From the NCBI GenBank assembly GCA_016630955.3, contig CM049999.1:310001-374000 (forward strand): DNA of 64,000 bases, in the 5' to 3' direction. Below the pieces are notes generated by a model. That model ran no database searches, was not told where the DNA came from, and worked only from the letters and a program-made list of their open reading frames with translations. The position numbers were made by a program, and so were the translations under genes. Below are positions 63,406-64,000 of the stretch, in pieces. Within the stretch, counting starts at the first letter, position 1; each line of letters starts with the position of its first letter. The stretch is from Didymella arachidicola (Eukaryota > Ascomycota > Dothideomycetes > Pleosporales > Didymellaceae).

Positions 63406-63597
63406 TGTCGCCACGAGGCTGCACGTTACATGCATAAGCGAGGAACTGGGGTGGGATGTTGCGATCAGGCTGCCACATGTGCCCCGCATTTCTCAGCCTT
63501 GGACCAAGTCTTCAGCAGCCAGCCGGTCTTCATATATTTCTGGCATGCTCTGACCGCTGATACAATAAATCAGGCGCCTCGTATCAGAGACTATTAA
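63406..63597. other. Spacer between the HET genes
   Basis: About 190 bases separate the two HET frames, which lie in the same direction. No element is recognised. Confidence 0.5.
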
Positions 63598-64000
63598 CCT
63601 CTTCACCAAGATGCATCGTATACGTACACCCCGTTGCCTCGAGAAGAGACCTTCCGCTACTTGGTTCTGGAGCTTGGAGAAGGAGAAGACCCACTGCGAT
63701 GTTCTCTTCGCACCTCCTCAATTGTCCATGCCGACTACGAAGCTATATCCTATGTCTGGGGAACAGAAATCCGGGACCACGACGTCATTTGCGATGGACG
63801 GCTGCTCAAGATCACCAAGAATATACATGATGCGCTGACAAGGCTCCACACGTCACAAGCAAGAAGCTTGTGGGCGGACTCGATTTGCATTGATCAGGAA
63901 AATATGAGCGAAAAGACACACCAGTTGGCATTCATGGGTCGCATATACGCAGGAGCACGTTGTGTTCTCGTATGGGTGGGGTCTGACCATAGTGGGCATG
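63598..64000 (+). CDS. HET-domain protein, copy 2, cut by window end
   Basis: A partial gene running off the right edge. From about 63614 the frame reads TPLPREETFRYLVLELGEGE, then DYEAISYVWGTEIRDHDVI, ITKNIHDALTRL, LWADSICIDQENMSEKTH and FMGRIYAGARCVLVWVGSDH, all HET signatures and close to copy 1 next door. There is no ATG in this frame before the upstream stop (63595); the only nearby ATG (63611) is in another frame. Thus either a short upstream exon supplies the start, with an acceptor before or near 63610, or a 1-nt frameshift has disabled the copy. The 3' part is outside the window. Confidence 0.82.

Overview
The window is a stretch of chromosome from a filamentous ascomycete. I infer Pezizomycotina, probably Dothideomycetes; the class is a judgement from gene content, not a search. 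Supporting signs are very short introns (mostly 45-62 nt) with CTRAC/TACTGAC branch sites, HET-domain genes, a fungal AAR-pathway saccharopine dehydrogenase, an RNase MRP subunit, a Tad1-like LINE, GH6 and GH78 glycosidases and a cyanovirin-N homolog. Coding sequences are on both strands with no operon structure. Gene models below were spliced by hand; a model is called consistent when its exons sum to a multiple of three and the joined protein reads through the family motifs.

Left part (1-24 kb): an FHA-domain Ser/Thr kinase of the CHK2/RAD53 type, a GNAT acetyltransferase, a structurally intact two-ORF Tad1-like LINE (about 6.7-12.4 kb) lying head to head with an unrecognised Cys-containing gene, a repeat-rich gene-poor stretch (14-16 kb), a mitochondrial-type alpha/beta hydrolase, a KANL3/TEX30-type hydrolase, RMP1, and a new three-exon hypothetical gene at 23.2-24.1 kb.

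Middle (24-50 kb), mainly conserved core genes: a Mei2-like RNA-binding protein, a small conserved-looking protein, RAI1, SEC15 (with one GC-AG intron), LYS9, GET4, an intron-containing tRNA-Gly(CCC), a GH78 alpha-L-rhamnosidase tail to tail with a GH6 cellobiohydrolase (plant cell wall breakdown), an NHX-type Na+/H+ exchanger and a sucrose/maltose-type transporter of the SUT family.

Right part (50-64 kb), accessory in character: a CVNH lectin with a 5-nt last exon, a low-complexity gene split by one in-frame TAG, an ankyrin-CorA-like membrane protein, a single-pass membrane protein with two DTG motifs (aspartic-protease-like), a UPF0303/DUF336 protein, a pseudokinase lacking HRD and DFG signatures, and two tandem HET-domain genes, the second cut by the window end. 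The HET pair, the pseudokinase, the DTG protein and the ANK-CorA protein next to one another make this the region most worth examining for an unrecognised self/non-self or signalling module, but nothing in the sequence proves a joint function.
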